Below, in pieces: positions 1 through 8,361 of a stretch of DNA of 64,000 nt; the first letter of the stretch is position 1, and every line of letters starts with the position of its first letter. Source of the DNA: JAYPWI01 sp964629575. Its GTDB lineage: Bacteria > Actinomycetota > Acidimicrobiia > Acidimicrobiales > Poriferisodalaceae. The notes beneath the pieces were generated by a model. It searched no databases, was not told the origin of the DNA, and worked only from the letters and a program-made list of their open reading frames with translations. Location: NCBI GenBank assembly GCA_964629575.1, contig CAZVUM010000004.1:1-64000 (forward strand). Reading direction: 5' to 3'. The position numbers were made by a program, and so were the translations under genes.

Positions 1-137
1 TGAACGACCGGACGGGGAAGGAAACCGGCACCCCCAACCCTACCCGAACACACGTTTGCCCTCCAACCGGTGACGGCAAGAAACCTCCGCCAATTCCCAA
101 GAAATTTCGGCCGAGCGGCACGGAGCGGAAACAGCCG

Positions 138-893
138 CTAGGAGCGTGTGCGCGCAGCCGCCCCCGCGTCCACCAATCGCTTGCCCTGAAGTTCGGGCAC
201 CGTCGTCGAGCAGTCCATCTGGCACGCGAGGCGTACGTCGTCACCGAATCCTGCATCCGCCAGCTCCCGGCCGGAGCCACTGTCGATGACCAAGCCCGGG
301 ACATCCAACCCGGCTGCAATCGGCGCCTGAGCGACGAGAGCCTCAGGAGAACATCCGTCTCGGCCGAGGGCCGCAATGATCGCCCCCGCCCCCAGTTGGT
401 CCTCGATCGCTGGACGCAAGGGGCCTGTTGCTCCCGCCAACCGTTCACCGGCAGCCACAACCGCCACCGTCTCATCAGCAGCCACCGCCTGCACTACCGC
501 GGAAGCGTTGCGAAGGCAGCCAACCAGGACCCGCTTCGCCCCGGGTTCGAGCGCTCCATGGGTCAGTGTCGCCCCATTTGGGGAAGGCAGCACCAGCCTG
601 GTCCCAGGCTGAGCCGCAGACAGCGTCGCGGGTGAGAGCGTGAGGCCCGGCTCACCACGGCGTGACGCGACGGTTGCATTCACCCGCGCCGCAAAGTCGT
701 ACTCGGTCCCGTCGTGCCAGCGATACGGAAACACGGTGACCCCACGACCCACGGCGATGTCGACGGCGGTCGAGAACGACAACACGTCGACAATGATCAC
801 AACGTCGACAAGGGGGGCCAGGAGCCGAAGGGCGTCCGGCCCCCAACCACATCGGACGCTGTAGCCAGCCTGCCCAAATTTCGAGGTGTCCAC
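138..893 (-). CDS. ComB-family protein (2-phosphosulfolactate phosphatase-like)
   Basis: The 251-residue protein resembles the ComB family. In archaeal coenzyme M synthesis ComB removes phosphate from 2-phosphosulfolactate; the bacterial role is usually unproven. Visible blocks are DVLSFSTAVDIA (residues 36-47, where the family often has DVLRATT), LPSPNGATL (102-110), GCLRNAS (125-131) and IEDQLGAGAII further on. GTG at 893 was chosen because relatives start just ahead of the YSVRCGWG block; a TTG at 911 would add six residues. It reads toward the left edge as a single gene. Bases 1-137 beyond it show no gene. The family call is fairly sure, the substrate is not. Confidence 0.75.
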   Translation of the reverse strand: MDTSKFGQAGYSVRCGWGPDALRLLAPLVDVVIIVDVLSFSTAVDIAVGRGVTVFPYRWHDGTEYDFAARVNATVASRRGEPGLTLSPATLSAAQPGTRLVLPSPNGATLTHGALEPGAKRVLVGCLRNASAVVQAVAADETVAVVAAGERLAGATGPLRPAIEDQLGAGAIIAALGRDGCSPEALVAQAPIAAGLDVPGLVIDSGSGRELADAGFGDDVRLACQMDCSTTVPELQGKRLVDAGAAARTRS

Positions 894-944
894 AGGGGAA
901 GTCTGACGCAACCGCCGACGGCCGTCCCCGAAATCGCCACGTGA

Positions 945-1496
945 ATGCGGGCTCTCAGAAGGGTCGGAATCGTGCGAATTGCGGGGTGGGTGTTGGTGGC
1001 GAGCTTGACCATGGCCGCCCGCAGCTCACCGCCCGACGATGCACCCGCAATCGGACCCGCTCCACAGACCGACGACTCGGATCCTGCCCCCACCTTCGTC
1101 ATCGACGAGGGTCGCGTGCAGAGCTGCAACGGCTACTTCATCTATCACCAGCTCCCTCCGCGCGGGCAGACGTACCCGGCATGGTGGATCGAGGTACCCA
1201 AGCCCTCGATCTCCCCGACGGCCACCTCCCCCGACACCTACCGGGCACTCACGGCGAAATTCTTCACGGCACCGAGCGCCGACGCGAGTCTTCACTGCTT
1301 CGAGTATCCAAGTACCGAAGGAAAGGCGCGGCTCGAGGCAACGTTGACCCTCGACACTCTCACGGTCAGCCACCAGACATACGAGGGAACGGACTTGCCG
1401 ACAATCGAGGTGACGATGACCGGCTTCCACGACATCACCGGCCGAGTTTCAGTCGAGGATGTTCGATGGCTCGTGGTCCGCCAGGTTGAGGGCTGA
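945..1496 (+). CDS. Hypothetical exported protein
   Basis: A 183-residue product with a hydrophobic N-terminal segment (about residues 8-25, RIAGWVLVASLTMAA) that looks like a signal peptide, followed by an acidic, proline-rich linker. Two cysteines (in QSCNGYF and HCFEY) could form a disulfide outside the cell. No family is recognised. Base composition matches the neighbours. It converges on the minus-strand membrane gene at 1500-1861 and is divergent from the ComB-like gene, 51 bases from that gene's start. The coding call rests on a plausible signal peptide and normal codon use only. Confidence 0.5.
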   Translation: MRALRRVGIVRIAGWVLVASLTMAARSSPPDDAPAIGPAPQTDDSDPAPTFVIDEGRVQSCNGYFIYHQLPPRGQTYPAWWIEVPKPSISPTATSPDTYRALTAKFFTAPSADASLHCFEYPSTEGKARLEATLTLDTLTVSHQTYEGTDLPTIEVTMTGFHDITGRVSVEDVRWLVVRQVEG

Positions 1497-1499
1497 ACC

Positions 1500-1861
1500 T
1501 CAACTACCCGACGGCTCGAAGATCGGCACCTGCCTCGCGGGCCCCGGAAGAGTGCAGCCGTCGACGAACTGCTCGAACTGAACAGCTGCCACATCGTCCA
1601 GACGCCGGCCCCCACCGCGACCGACAGAGTCCCCAGCGCCCAGCGTCGGACTGGCGCCATCGCGAGCACCACGATTGCCGGTCCGGCGCTGACCAACGAA
1701 CGACGGATGGCCTCGCTGGGGGTGGGCAGCCGCCAGTTTTCATTCGGCAGAAGTGCCTGCGACGCGACCAGGCCAGCGGCGGCGACCAACAACGCGAACA
1801 ATCCGAAACGTCCGAGGAACCAGCGACCCCCATCTCGGACCCACCAGCTCGAGGACCTCAT
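1500..1861 (-). pseudogene. Small membrane protein, probably frameshifted near 1585
   Basis: The first ~93 residues in the frame starting at 1861 look like a small membrane protein, with hydrophobic stretches FGLFALLVAAAGLVA and SAGPAIVVLAMAPV. After WTMWQLF the frame turns into a serine/arginine-rich tail that runs antisense through the gene at 945-1496. In another minus-strand frame the same DNA from about 1590 gives FEQFVDGCTLPGPARQVP and ends at a stop at 1500-1502, just clear of the neighbour. The two parts join naturally if one base is missing around 1580-1590. This could be a real mutation or an assembly error. No function is recognised. Confidence 0.4.
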
Positions 1862-1932
1862 CGCCTCGTCCGCCGCACACCGCGCCGGAACGTACCCACG
1901 ACGGCCCTCAACTCACTGACGCTCACCGGCGG

Positions 1933-2430
1933 TCATTCCAGAGAGGCCGTGAGCGTCAGGTTGCTGTCCGCGACGGTTCGAAGACTGACCCGGATGTGGC
2001 GAGGAAAGCCGTAGGTGCGGTCGAAGTCGACAATGATCAGGTCCTCGACGTCGAACGGCTCGAGGTCCGTGAGGCCCTCCACGATCGAGAACAGATCCTC
2101 GGGCGTCCAGGGCTCAGCACCATCCTCGCAACGAGTACCTCCCGATGTAGTGATTGCGCCATCGACGATCGAAGCCCAGCTGAACTCCTCTCGGCACCAG
2201 CTGCTGGAGCGATGTACCCGGAATCGGAATCTCCCCGGCGCGGTTGTCTCCCATGTCGCTCGGGCGGCTTGGAGCCGGCTGTACAGGGCGTCGTGAGTCG
2301 AGGTCGGCAGCTCTTCACGACTCGAGGAAGGCGCAGTCTGCTCAGACGTGGAGTCGGTACACGCGGGTGCGCTGAGAATCGCCGTCACCACGACCAACGC
2401 CGCAGGCCACCTGCCACCCCTCTCCCCCAT
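1933..2430 (-). CDS. Lipoprotein of DUF6174-like type
   Basis: A 165-residue predicted lipoprotein: basic N-terminus, hydrophobic stretch and lipobox LSAPAC ending near residue 24, then a serine/threonine-rich linker. The remainder (ARATWETTAPGRFRFRV, VDGAI, DFDRTYGFPRHIRV) resembles DUF6174 domains, secreted modules of unknown role. ATG at 2430 was chosen over TTG at 2439 because a TACATT hexamer lies exactly seven bases upstream, as in other leaderless-looking genes here. It should be anchored to the outer face of the membrane. The family assignment is tentative. Confidence 0.6.
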   Translation of the reverse strand: MGERGGRWPAALVVVTAILSAPACTDSTSEQTAPSSSREELPTSTHDALYSRLQAARATWETTAPGRFRFRVHRSSSWCREEFSWASIVDGAITTSGGTRCEDGAEPWTPEDLFSIVEGLTDLEPFDVEDLIIVDFDRTYGFPRHIRVSLRTVADSNLTLTASLE

Positions 2431-2437
2431 CGGTGTC

Positions 2438-2443
2438 AATGTA
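2438..2443 (-). promoter_or_regulatory. -10-like TACATT, leaderless geometry
   Basis: TACATT on the minus strand ends seven bases before the ATG at 2430, so transcription would begin at or next to the start codon. No convincing -35 is seen. Confidence 0.45.
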
Positions 2444-2637
2444 TTCGGTCAGTGATGCCAGCGTCGCGAGGGCGAGCCCAGAAAGACCCTGCTCCACGAA
2501 ACCCAACCGCAGCTACCGGATCGTCCGCTATCCATGCGTTCTCGACCGCGAACGCTCGGCACCGACCCACTCAGGAGGAGTCCGATACCGGCATGAGGAG
2601 GGCGGGCTGTCGCCGGTCGGGTGTCCCACCGAGTCGC

Positions 2638-2643
2638 TACAGT
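2638..2643 (+). promoter_or_regulatory. -10-like TACAGT, leaderless geometry
   Basis: TACAGT ends six bases before the ATG at 2650, and there is no purine-rich ribosome binding site. This fits leaderless transcription of the small antitoxin-like gene. Confidence 0.45.
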
Positions 2644-2649
2644 CGGAAC

Positions 2650-2820
2650 ATGGCTCGCAGGATCTGGACCGCTGAGGAGTTCGAGGCCATGACGCCCGCT
2701 CAGCAAGACGAGATCTTCGACGCTGCGGTCATCTCGGACATCAACGACGTCCCCGAGGAGCTCCTGGCGCGCGTGCGCGCCCGCCTGCAGGAGCGGATCG
2801 ACAGCGCGCCACCCAGGTGA
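2650..2820 (+). CDS. Putative antitoxin, 56 aa
   Basis: A 56-residue charged, predicted helical protein (ARRIWTAEEFEAMTPAQQ, then EELLARVRARLQERI). It precedes a gene of RelE/ParE proportions and overlaps it by four bases (GTGA), the typical arrangement for coupled antitoxin-toxin genes. The TAEEFEAMTPAQQDEIF stretch resembles C-terminal toxin-binding segments of short antitoxins; no DNA-binding domain is obvious at this length. Function is inferred from size, order and overlap; no exact family is recognised. Confidence 0.55.
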   Translation: MARRIWTAEEFEAMTPAQQDEIFDAAVISDINDVPEELLARVRARLQERIDSAPPR

Positions 2821-3128
2821 CCGCGCCGCGGCGGGTGGTGCGGGCCACGCCAGCGTTCTTCGAGGACCTCGACCGCCAGCTTCGGGCGTCGCGGGGATCC
2901 GACGGCGAACCAGGCGTCGGTGACTTCCAAGCGTTCGAGTTGCTCCGCATCGTTGATCGCTTCGCGGAGCGATTCGATGACTTGCCTGCCGCGGTCGCCG
3001 GGCGCGACGACTATCGGCTGCTGGTCATCGACGGGGTGCTCTTCCCCGCGATTGCCGTGGTCGGGCAGCTCTTCGGTGATGGCGCCGTGGAGCTGGTGCA
3101 ACTCGATATTGAGACCAGCACAGAGTGA
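2817..3128 (+). CDS. Putative RelE/ParE-fold toxin
   Basis: A 103-residue protein with the layout of RelE/ParE toxins: an early VRATPAFFEDLDRQL segment, a central helical region, and DYRLLVIDGVLFPAIAVV followed by VELVQLDI, which would form the later beta strands. RelE relatives cleave mRNA on the ribosome and ParE relatives poison gyrase; the sequence does not decide between them. It starts with GTG inside the stop codon of the antitoxin-like gene, so translation is probably coupled. The 117 bases after it show no gene. Confidence 0.55.
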   Translation: MTAPRRVVRATPAFFEDLDRQLRASRGSDGEPGVGDFQAFELLRIVDRFAERFDDLPAAVAGRDDYRLLVIDGVLFPAIAVVGQLFGDGAVELVQLDIETSTE

Positions 3129-3245
3129 CGCCTCAGCTCGGCACCCGCCCGCTCAACTCGGCGTGCGGAAGATTCTGCAGACGTAGCGGGGGTTCGCGAG
3201 GAAGACTGTCGGAGCGCGGCGTGGGTCCATCCAAAGGGGAGTCCG

Positions 3246-4326
3246 GTGACCGCAGTCTTTGACAAGGACCGTTCGAAGCAGTTCATGGGGCGCGTCATGC
3301 AGATGCTGAACAGCAGCGCGACCTTGCAGATGATCAGTCTGGGCAATCGCGTCGGGCTGTTCGACGCAATGGACGAGATGGAGCCAGCAACCTCGACCCA
3401 GATCGCCGAGGCTGCCCGTCTCGATGAGCGGTATGTGAGGGAATGGTTGGGCGGGATGGTTGGGCGGGATGGTGGTCGGCGGAATCGTCGAGTATGACGC
3501 CGAGGCCGGCACCTATGTGTTGCCGGCTGAGCATGCATCCTGTTTGACGACGGCGGTCGGTCCCCGGAACCTCTCGACCATGGCGAAGTCGTTGTTCTCG
3601 ACAGGATCGGTCGAGCCCTTGGTGGCCGAGTGTTTCCGCAGCGGGGGTGGGGTTCCCTACACCGAGTACGAGGAATTCCATCGGATCCAGCGCGAGCTGT
3701 CGGGCGCGGTACAGGACGCGGCGTTGGTACGCGGCGTGTTGCCACTGGTCGATGGGCTACGGGAGCGGCTCGACGCCGGGATCGAGGTAGCTGACGTCGG
3801 CTGCGGAGCAGGCCACGCGGTGAACCTCATGGCAGCCGCCTACCCCAACTCCAACTTCGTCGGCTACGACTTCTCTCAGGAGGCGGTCGACATGGGGCGT
3901 GCGGAAGCCGTCGAGATGGGGCTCGCCAACGCGACGTTCGAAGCGGTCGATGTGGCCCAGCTCGACGCCCACGGACAATTCGACTTCATCACCACCTTCG
4001 ACGCCATCCATGACCAAGCCCGCCCTGACGTCGTCGTCGGCGCCATCAACCAGGCTCTGAGGGACGAGGGCACATGGCTCTGCGTGGACATCGCGGGATC
4101 CAGTCAGCTGGAGAACAACCTCGACGTCCCGATGGCACCGTTCTTCTTCACAGCTTCGACCATGCATTGCATGACCGTCTCACTCGCGTACGACGGCGAA
4201 GGGCTCGGAGCGATGTGGGGCGAAGAGAAGGCTCGTGAGATCTTCACCAACGCCGGCTTCAGCAACGTTGAGCTTCGCGAGGTCCCCGGCGACTCCGTGA
4301 ACAACTACTACATCTGCACCAAGTAG
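3246..4326 (+). pseudogene. SAM-dependent methyltransferase, frameshifted by a tandem duplication
   Basis: Two frames together encode a ~356-residue methyltransferase of the Rv2258c type: an N-terminal winged-helix-like part (MLNSSATLQMISLGNRVGLF, TSTQIAEAARLDERYVREWL) and a Rossmann domain with VADVGCGAGHAV, the SAM-binding glycine loop. Bases 3444-3456 are repeated exactly at 3457-3469. Removing one copy joins the frames as REWLGGMVVGGIVEYD. As written, the first frame stops at 3497 and only an internal ATG at 3460 would give the catalytic half. GTG at 3246 has a GGGGAG site upstream. The substrate is unknown. Confidence 0.75.
3444..3469 (+). repeat. Perfect 13-bp tandem duplication
   Basis: The 13-mer tggttgggcggga occurs twice without a gap (3444-3456 and 3457-3469). 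It shifts the reading frame of the methyltransferase gene by one. Confidence 0.9.
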
Positions 4327-4370
4327 GCCCCCATGGGCGCCAGTGCCCGGCACGCCCTCCCGCCAGCCGA

Positions 4371-7019
4371 TCAGGGTCCCGTTGACCGCTCGGCTTGCAC
4401 ACCGTGCTCAGTGAGGCCTCGCAGCAAGTGGTCGATGACATGCACCACGTCGAGCCTTGAGGCCAGGTCGCGGAGCTCGGCCACCACCTGCGGTCCAATT
4501 TCAGCTTCGACGCCCGCCTTCATCGCCGCGAGGCCTGCGGGGTCCCTGTGCCGTCCAGACACCTCGACACCGGCGCCTTCGCTCGCGGCGATCGCCAAGT
4601 AGCCCAGCTCGGCCGCACCGCGCGCGGCCAGAGTACGACCGCAGTAGTGAAGCGCATTGCCCATGTTGTGCCCCGATGCAGAGCGAGCGAACGCCAACGC
4701 CCGCTGCACGGCCTGAAGTGCGCTGTTGTCGGTGACGGTGTCGTCGGTCGCGGCCAATCTGGCGAGGTGGTAGCTCGCGATGATCCGGATCGTGAGTGCC
4801 CGAGAGGCCAACGAGAGATCGAGCGCCTCCTCGAGCCGCTGACGGCTGAGAGCGGGGTCATCGACTGCCACCGCGGCCTGGACCAGGATCCAGGCTTGGC
4901 TTCCGCTACCGAGCGACCTCGCCAAGTCAACGGCGGTTGCAGCCAGCTCGGGCCGCTGTTCCCCTGCCATCTCCGCGATCATTGCGATCCACGCCAACGC
5001 GGGTGCCAGTCGTGCAACCCCGTCCTCTCGGATCTGGTCGGCGAGCGGTTCGACCAGCGTCAAGGCGGTCTGCGGATCCCGAGCAGAGACCGCATGCCAT
5101 CCGACCAGGTATCGGCAATAGATCGAGTCGACGGCGGCGGCACCCCAGGCAGCGTCTTCGGCGAGCGGCCAGATTTGCTCGAGTGTCAGGCCGTGGCGCA
5201 GAAGGCACGCCCCGACCTCGAAGCCGCGGGCATCGTCCGCGGCAATCAGCCGATGCGCCAGATCTCGTCCGAACGCGCCGAAATCATCACGGCCTCGCAG
5301 ATGGGCCTCTTCGCAGAGCCCGACCACCATGTCCACTGCGGGCGTCCACTGCTCGGTGTCGAGAGCCCAGCGAAGCGCGGCGACGATGTTTGCGGTCTCT
5401 CGATCAGTGACGCCGACCCAGTGCGCTTCGTCGTAGGTAGACACTCCCTTGCCGATCGCCCGAGCCACACCTGCGAAGTGGGCCAGGTGACGGTCGCGCA
5501 CATCCGCGGCAGAGTGCTCTCCGACGAGCTTTTGTTGGGCGTACGCTCGAACCGTCTCGAGCAGCCTGAAGCGGCGAGCGGAGCCCTCGACGACCACAAC
5601 CAGATTCCTTCGCACAAGCCCCGCAAGGATCACTGGCAGGGGCTCGGTGACAACGCAGACGGCCTCGGCCGATTCGAGCGACCACCCGGAGAACACACTG
5701 AGCTGAGCGAGCACGCTCTTCTCTTCTGTGCTGAGGGCGTTCCACGACCAATCCACGACGGCACTCAACGTCTGCTGACGCCGGCGTCGCGTCCGTCGGC
5801 CGCCAACAAGGATCGAAAACCGGTCCTCCAACCGTTCCAACAACTGGTCGGGAGACATCTGAACGAGGTGGCCCGCAGCGAGCTCGAGGGCCAGCGGGAT
5901 TCCGTCGAGAGCGGCCGAGAGCGCATCGAGACCGCTGCGAGGGTCCTCACCGAACACAGCCCCCGCAGCGGCAGCCCGTTCGCTGAGGAGGTCCGCGCCG
6001 CTGGCAGGATCCAGTGGTCCGACCCTGACGGTGTTCTCTCCTTCGACGTCCAGTTGCTCACGGGACGTGACCAACAACCGACATGCCTCACCCGACTCGA
6101 GCAGCAGGTCGACGAAGTCCGCCACGGCGTCGAGCACATGCTCGCAGTTGTCGAGGACGAGCAACATGTCTCGGACGGCGAGCGAGTGAGCCAGCGCCGA
6201 AGCGATGTGGTCGTCGCTTCCTTCGACTGCAATCGAGAGCGCTGCGGCGATGGTCCTCGCAGGGGTGCGCGCTTCGAGTTCGTCGGCAAACTGGACGAAG
6301 AAGACACCGTCGCTGAACGTGCCAACCGCCTCCGCCGCGGCCGCCAGGCCCAGGCGCGTCTTACCGGCACCGCCGATGGCGGTCAGCGTCACCAATCTGT
6401 TGGTGTCGAGGGACGCGACGACTTCGGCGACCTCGGCCTCGCGCCCATGGAGCGGGGTGCGCTGCACCGGCAAATTGTGAACAACGAGATCCAACGTGCT
6501 CAGTGATGGGAAGTCATTGGGGCCAAGCTGCCACAGCTCGTCCGGTGCGGCCAGGTCCTTGAGCCGATGCGAGCCCAGGCTGCGCAGCTGCCCTCGCTGG
6601 ACCACTCTGGCGAGAGCATCAGAGACAACAAACTGGCCCCCGTGGCCCGCCGACATGATCCGGGCGGCCTTGTTGACGGCCGGTCCGAAGTAGTCCCCAC
6701 CGCGCTCTTGAGCCTCGCCGATGTGCAGACCCATGCGCACCCGGACAGCCGCCTCTTCCGGCCAAGCCGCCGCGTCGAGTTCACCTTGAGCGTTCGCCGC
6801 CGCTTCCAGGGCAGCCTCGGCGCTACCGAACGCCGCCGCAAACGCGTCGCCCGCAGTCGAGAACACGTACCCGCCGTGTTGGTCGATGACGGCGCGAAGG
6901 ATCTCGTCGTGAAGCTCGAGGGCCACTTCCATCGCCGCTGGATGTTCCTCCCAGAGTCGGGTCGAGCCCTCGACATCGGTGAACAAAAACGTCACCACAC
7001 CCGACGGACGATCCCCCAT
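4371..7019 (-). CDS. Cyclase-homology domain / AAA-type NTPase regulator
   Basis: An 882-residue regulator. The N-terminus is a class III nucleotide cyclase homology domain with FLFTDVEGSTRLW (metal Asp), STAGDAF (second metal Asp) and DYFGPAVNKAARI (transition-state Asn and Arg). The lysine that usually selects adenine, just before TAGDAF, is replaced by serine. Next is an STAND-like NTPase with Walker A GGAGKTRLG and Walker B LLVLDNCEHV, then a long helical C-terminal half as in LuxR/SARP-type ATPases. ATG at 7019 was chosen for its GGGGAC site; ATG at 7037 adds six residues. Whether it makes cAMP is doubtful; it may bind nucleotides as a sensor. Single gene. Confidence 0.85.
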   Translation of the reverse strand: MGDRPSGVVTFLFTDVEGSTRLWEEHPAAMEVALELHDEILRAVIDQHGGYVFSTAGDAFAAAFGSAEAALEAAANAQGELDAAAWPEEAAVRVRMGLHIGEAQERGGDYFGPAVNKAARIMSAGHGGQFVVSDALARVVQRGQLRSLGSHRLKDLAAPDELWQLGPNDFPSLSTLDLVVHNLPVQRTPLHGREAEVAEVVASLDTNRLVTLTAIGGAGKTRLGLAAAAEAVGTFSDGVFFVQFADELEARTPARTIAAALSIAVEGSDDHIASALAHSLAVRDMLLVLDNCEHVLDAVADFVDLLLESGEACRLLVTSREQLDVEGENTVRVGPLDPASGADLLSERAAAAGAVFGEDPRSGLDALSAALDGIPLALELAAGHLVQMSPDQLLERLEDRFSILVGGRRTRRRRQQTLSAVVDWSWNALSTEEKSVLAQLSVFSGWSLESAEAVCVVTEPLPVILAGLVRRNLVVVVEGSARRFRLLETVRAYAQQKLVGEHSAADVRDRHLAHFAGVARAIGKGVSTYDEAHWVGVTDRETANIVAALRWALDTEQWTPAVDMVVGLCEEAHLRGRDDFGAFGRDLAHRLIAADDARGFEVGACLLRHGLTLEQIWPLAEDAAWGAAAVDSIYCRYLVGWHAVSARDPQTALTLVEPLADQIREDGVARLAPALAWIAMIAEMAGEQRPELAATAVDLARSLGSGSQAWILVQAAVAVDDPALSRQRLEEALDLSLASRALTIRIIASYHLARLAATDDTVTDNSALQAVQRALAFARSASGHNMGNALHYCGRTLAARGAAELGYLAIAASEGAGVEVSGRHRDPAGLAAMKAGVEAEIGPQVVAELRDLASRLDVVHVIDHLLRGLTEHGVQAERSTGP

Positions 7020-7103
7020 GTCCCCAGGATCGCGCATGTGATCGTTCGGCCGACACCCTGCTCACCCGCACGAGCTCCGCCTTCCGGGGCTTCCACGGCG
7101 CGC

Positions 7104-7168
7104 AGCTCTCGTTTTGGGGCGGCCGGGGCTGCGCGGGCGCAGTTGCCACGTACCCAAAACGGAGAGCT
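7104..7168. repeat. Nested inverted repeat, possible terminator
   Basis: Arms agctctcgttttggg (7104-7118) and cccaaaacggagagct (7153-7168) pair with one bulged base. An inner stem ctgcgc/gcgcag (7129-7142) sits between them. It lies downstream of the beta-helix gene and upstream of the cyclase-domain gene. There is no run of U residues. A structure of similar layout is at 50744-50800. Confidence 0.55.
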
Positions 7169-7181
7169 ACCGCGGCGATGG

Positions 7182-8222
7182 CTAGAGCAGCACGACTCCG
7201 CCGATCTCCCCCGTCACTGCGCCGACGTTGTGGTGCACAGCTGTCGGGTCATCAGCGACGAACGTCGTACCCGTCCCGGGTCCGGTGATTCCTGGCACGT
7301 CGTTGCCGACGTTGAGTGTCACCTCCGAACCGACGAGCTCTGCGTTGGTGTCCGTGTCGAAGAAGAGTCCGGCGTCCAACGATCCGGCGACGTTGGCAAC
7401 GACCCCGGTCGACCGCAGGGTGAAGATCCCCCGACCGTGCAGCCCGCCGCCGACACCCCAGCTCTCCTCCACTTCGTTGGAATAGAGGTTGGGATAGAGG
7501 ACTGAGTCGCTGATGAGCACAGGCTCGAGCTGGTGCACCCACAGCCCGCCCCGGTTGCCGCCCATCGGGGTACCGATGTCGCTCGGTGCCCGGATGGCAC
7601 CGCCGGCCACGCCCGAGTTTCGGGCGAACGTGCTACGCCGGACCATTACGGGGCCGTGCGCCCAGATCGCGCCGCCGGCCGACCCACTCGAGTTGGACTC
7701 CAGGACCGATCCTCGGACTTCGACCGAAGCCGTCGAACGAATGGCCCCGCCCTCGGCACTCGCACTCCCCGAGGTCACCACGAGGTTCCGCACGACGAGA
7801 GGGCCGGCGTCCAGGAGGCGATGCCCGTTGCAGCCGGGTTCGTAGGTGAGCGTCGCCCCACGGCCGACGAGGACCAAGACGTCGGGCGTGTGGTGATCGA
7901 GATCGCCGGAGATCCCGGCGTTCTCAGGACCGCCCAACGGACATGCGAGTGCATGCACCGCGCCGCGGATCAGCCTCACACCCACATCGCCTGGCGTCGC
8001 CGCAGCGAGGAGAACCGCCTCGCGCAGGCTCACCACGCCATCGGACGGGTCGATCACGTCGGCAGTGGTCGTGACGTCGACCACCAGAGTCGTTGCGGCG
8101 GCCGCCTCGCCGGCACGCAACGCCGCTGCTCCGACAGTTGCCCCGACCGCCAGCAGCAAGCTGACGGCCGCCCGTTTCCCATGACCGCGCGACGGCACCA
8201 GCCGCCTGCTCGTGCGCCCCAC
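7182..8222 (-). CDS. Secreted CSLREA/beta-helix protein
   Basis: A 346-residue exported protein. A basic N-terminus and hydrophobic run (AAVSLLLAVGATVGAAAL) followed by AGEAAAA form a signal peptide. Then comes VVSLREAVLLAA, the CSLREA-type motif found ahead of right-handed beta-helix repeats in secreted proteins. Short repeats with GGAIR, GGAIWA and GGLHG follow, typical of stacked beta-helix coils. GTG at 8222 has AGGAGG six bases upstream; the GTG at 8228 is too close to it. A surface or matrix role is plausible; no enzyme motif is seen. Confidence 0.7.
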   Translation of the reverse strand: MGRTSRRLVPSRGHGKRAAVSLLLAVGATVGAAALRAGEAAAATTLVVDVTTTADVIDPSDGVVSLREAVLLAAATPGDVGVRLIRGAVHALACPLGGPENAGISGDLDHHTPDVLVLVGRGATLTYEPGCNGHRLLDAGPLVVRNLVVTSGSASAEGGAIRSTASVEVRGSVLESNSSGSAGGAIWAHGPVMVRRSTFARNSGVAGGAIRAPSDIGTPMGGNRGGLWVHQLEPVLISDSVLYPNLYSNEVEESWGVGGGLHGRGIFTLRSTGVVANVAGSLDAGLFFDTDTNAELVGSEVTLNVGNDVPGITGPGTGTTFVADDPTAVHHNVGAVTGEIGGVVLL

Positions 8223-8280
8223 GCACACCCTCCTCTGCCCACAGCGCTCGCCGTGGCGTCGAAGGCATCGACCGCACTCG

Positions 8281-8312
8281 CTCAGTACTTGAACAAATTC
8301 TCAGTCTTGAAC
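8281..8312. repeat. Two direct repeats upstream of the beta-helix gene
   Basis: ctcagtacttgaac (8281-8294) and ctcagtcttgaac (8300-8312) start 19 bases apart in the gap between prcA and the beta-helix gene. They could be binding sites for a regulator of the minus-strand gene. Nothing else is seen in 8223-8361. Confidence 0.3.
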
Positions 8313-8361
8313 AGCTGTGTCAGTCACTGCGCGGTCCGCCGTCGACAGCGGACGTGGGCAG

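Noticed and set aside
4548..6506. A 652-residue open frame antisense to the cyclase-domain gene
   Set aside because: Composition is typical of antisense frames and no motif is visible; the minus-strand gene is well supported.
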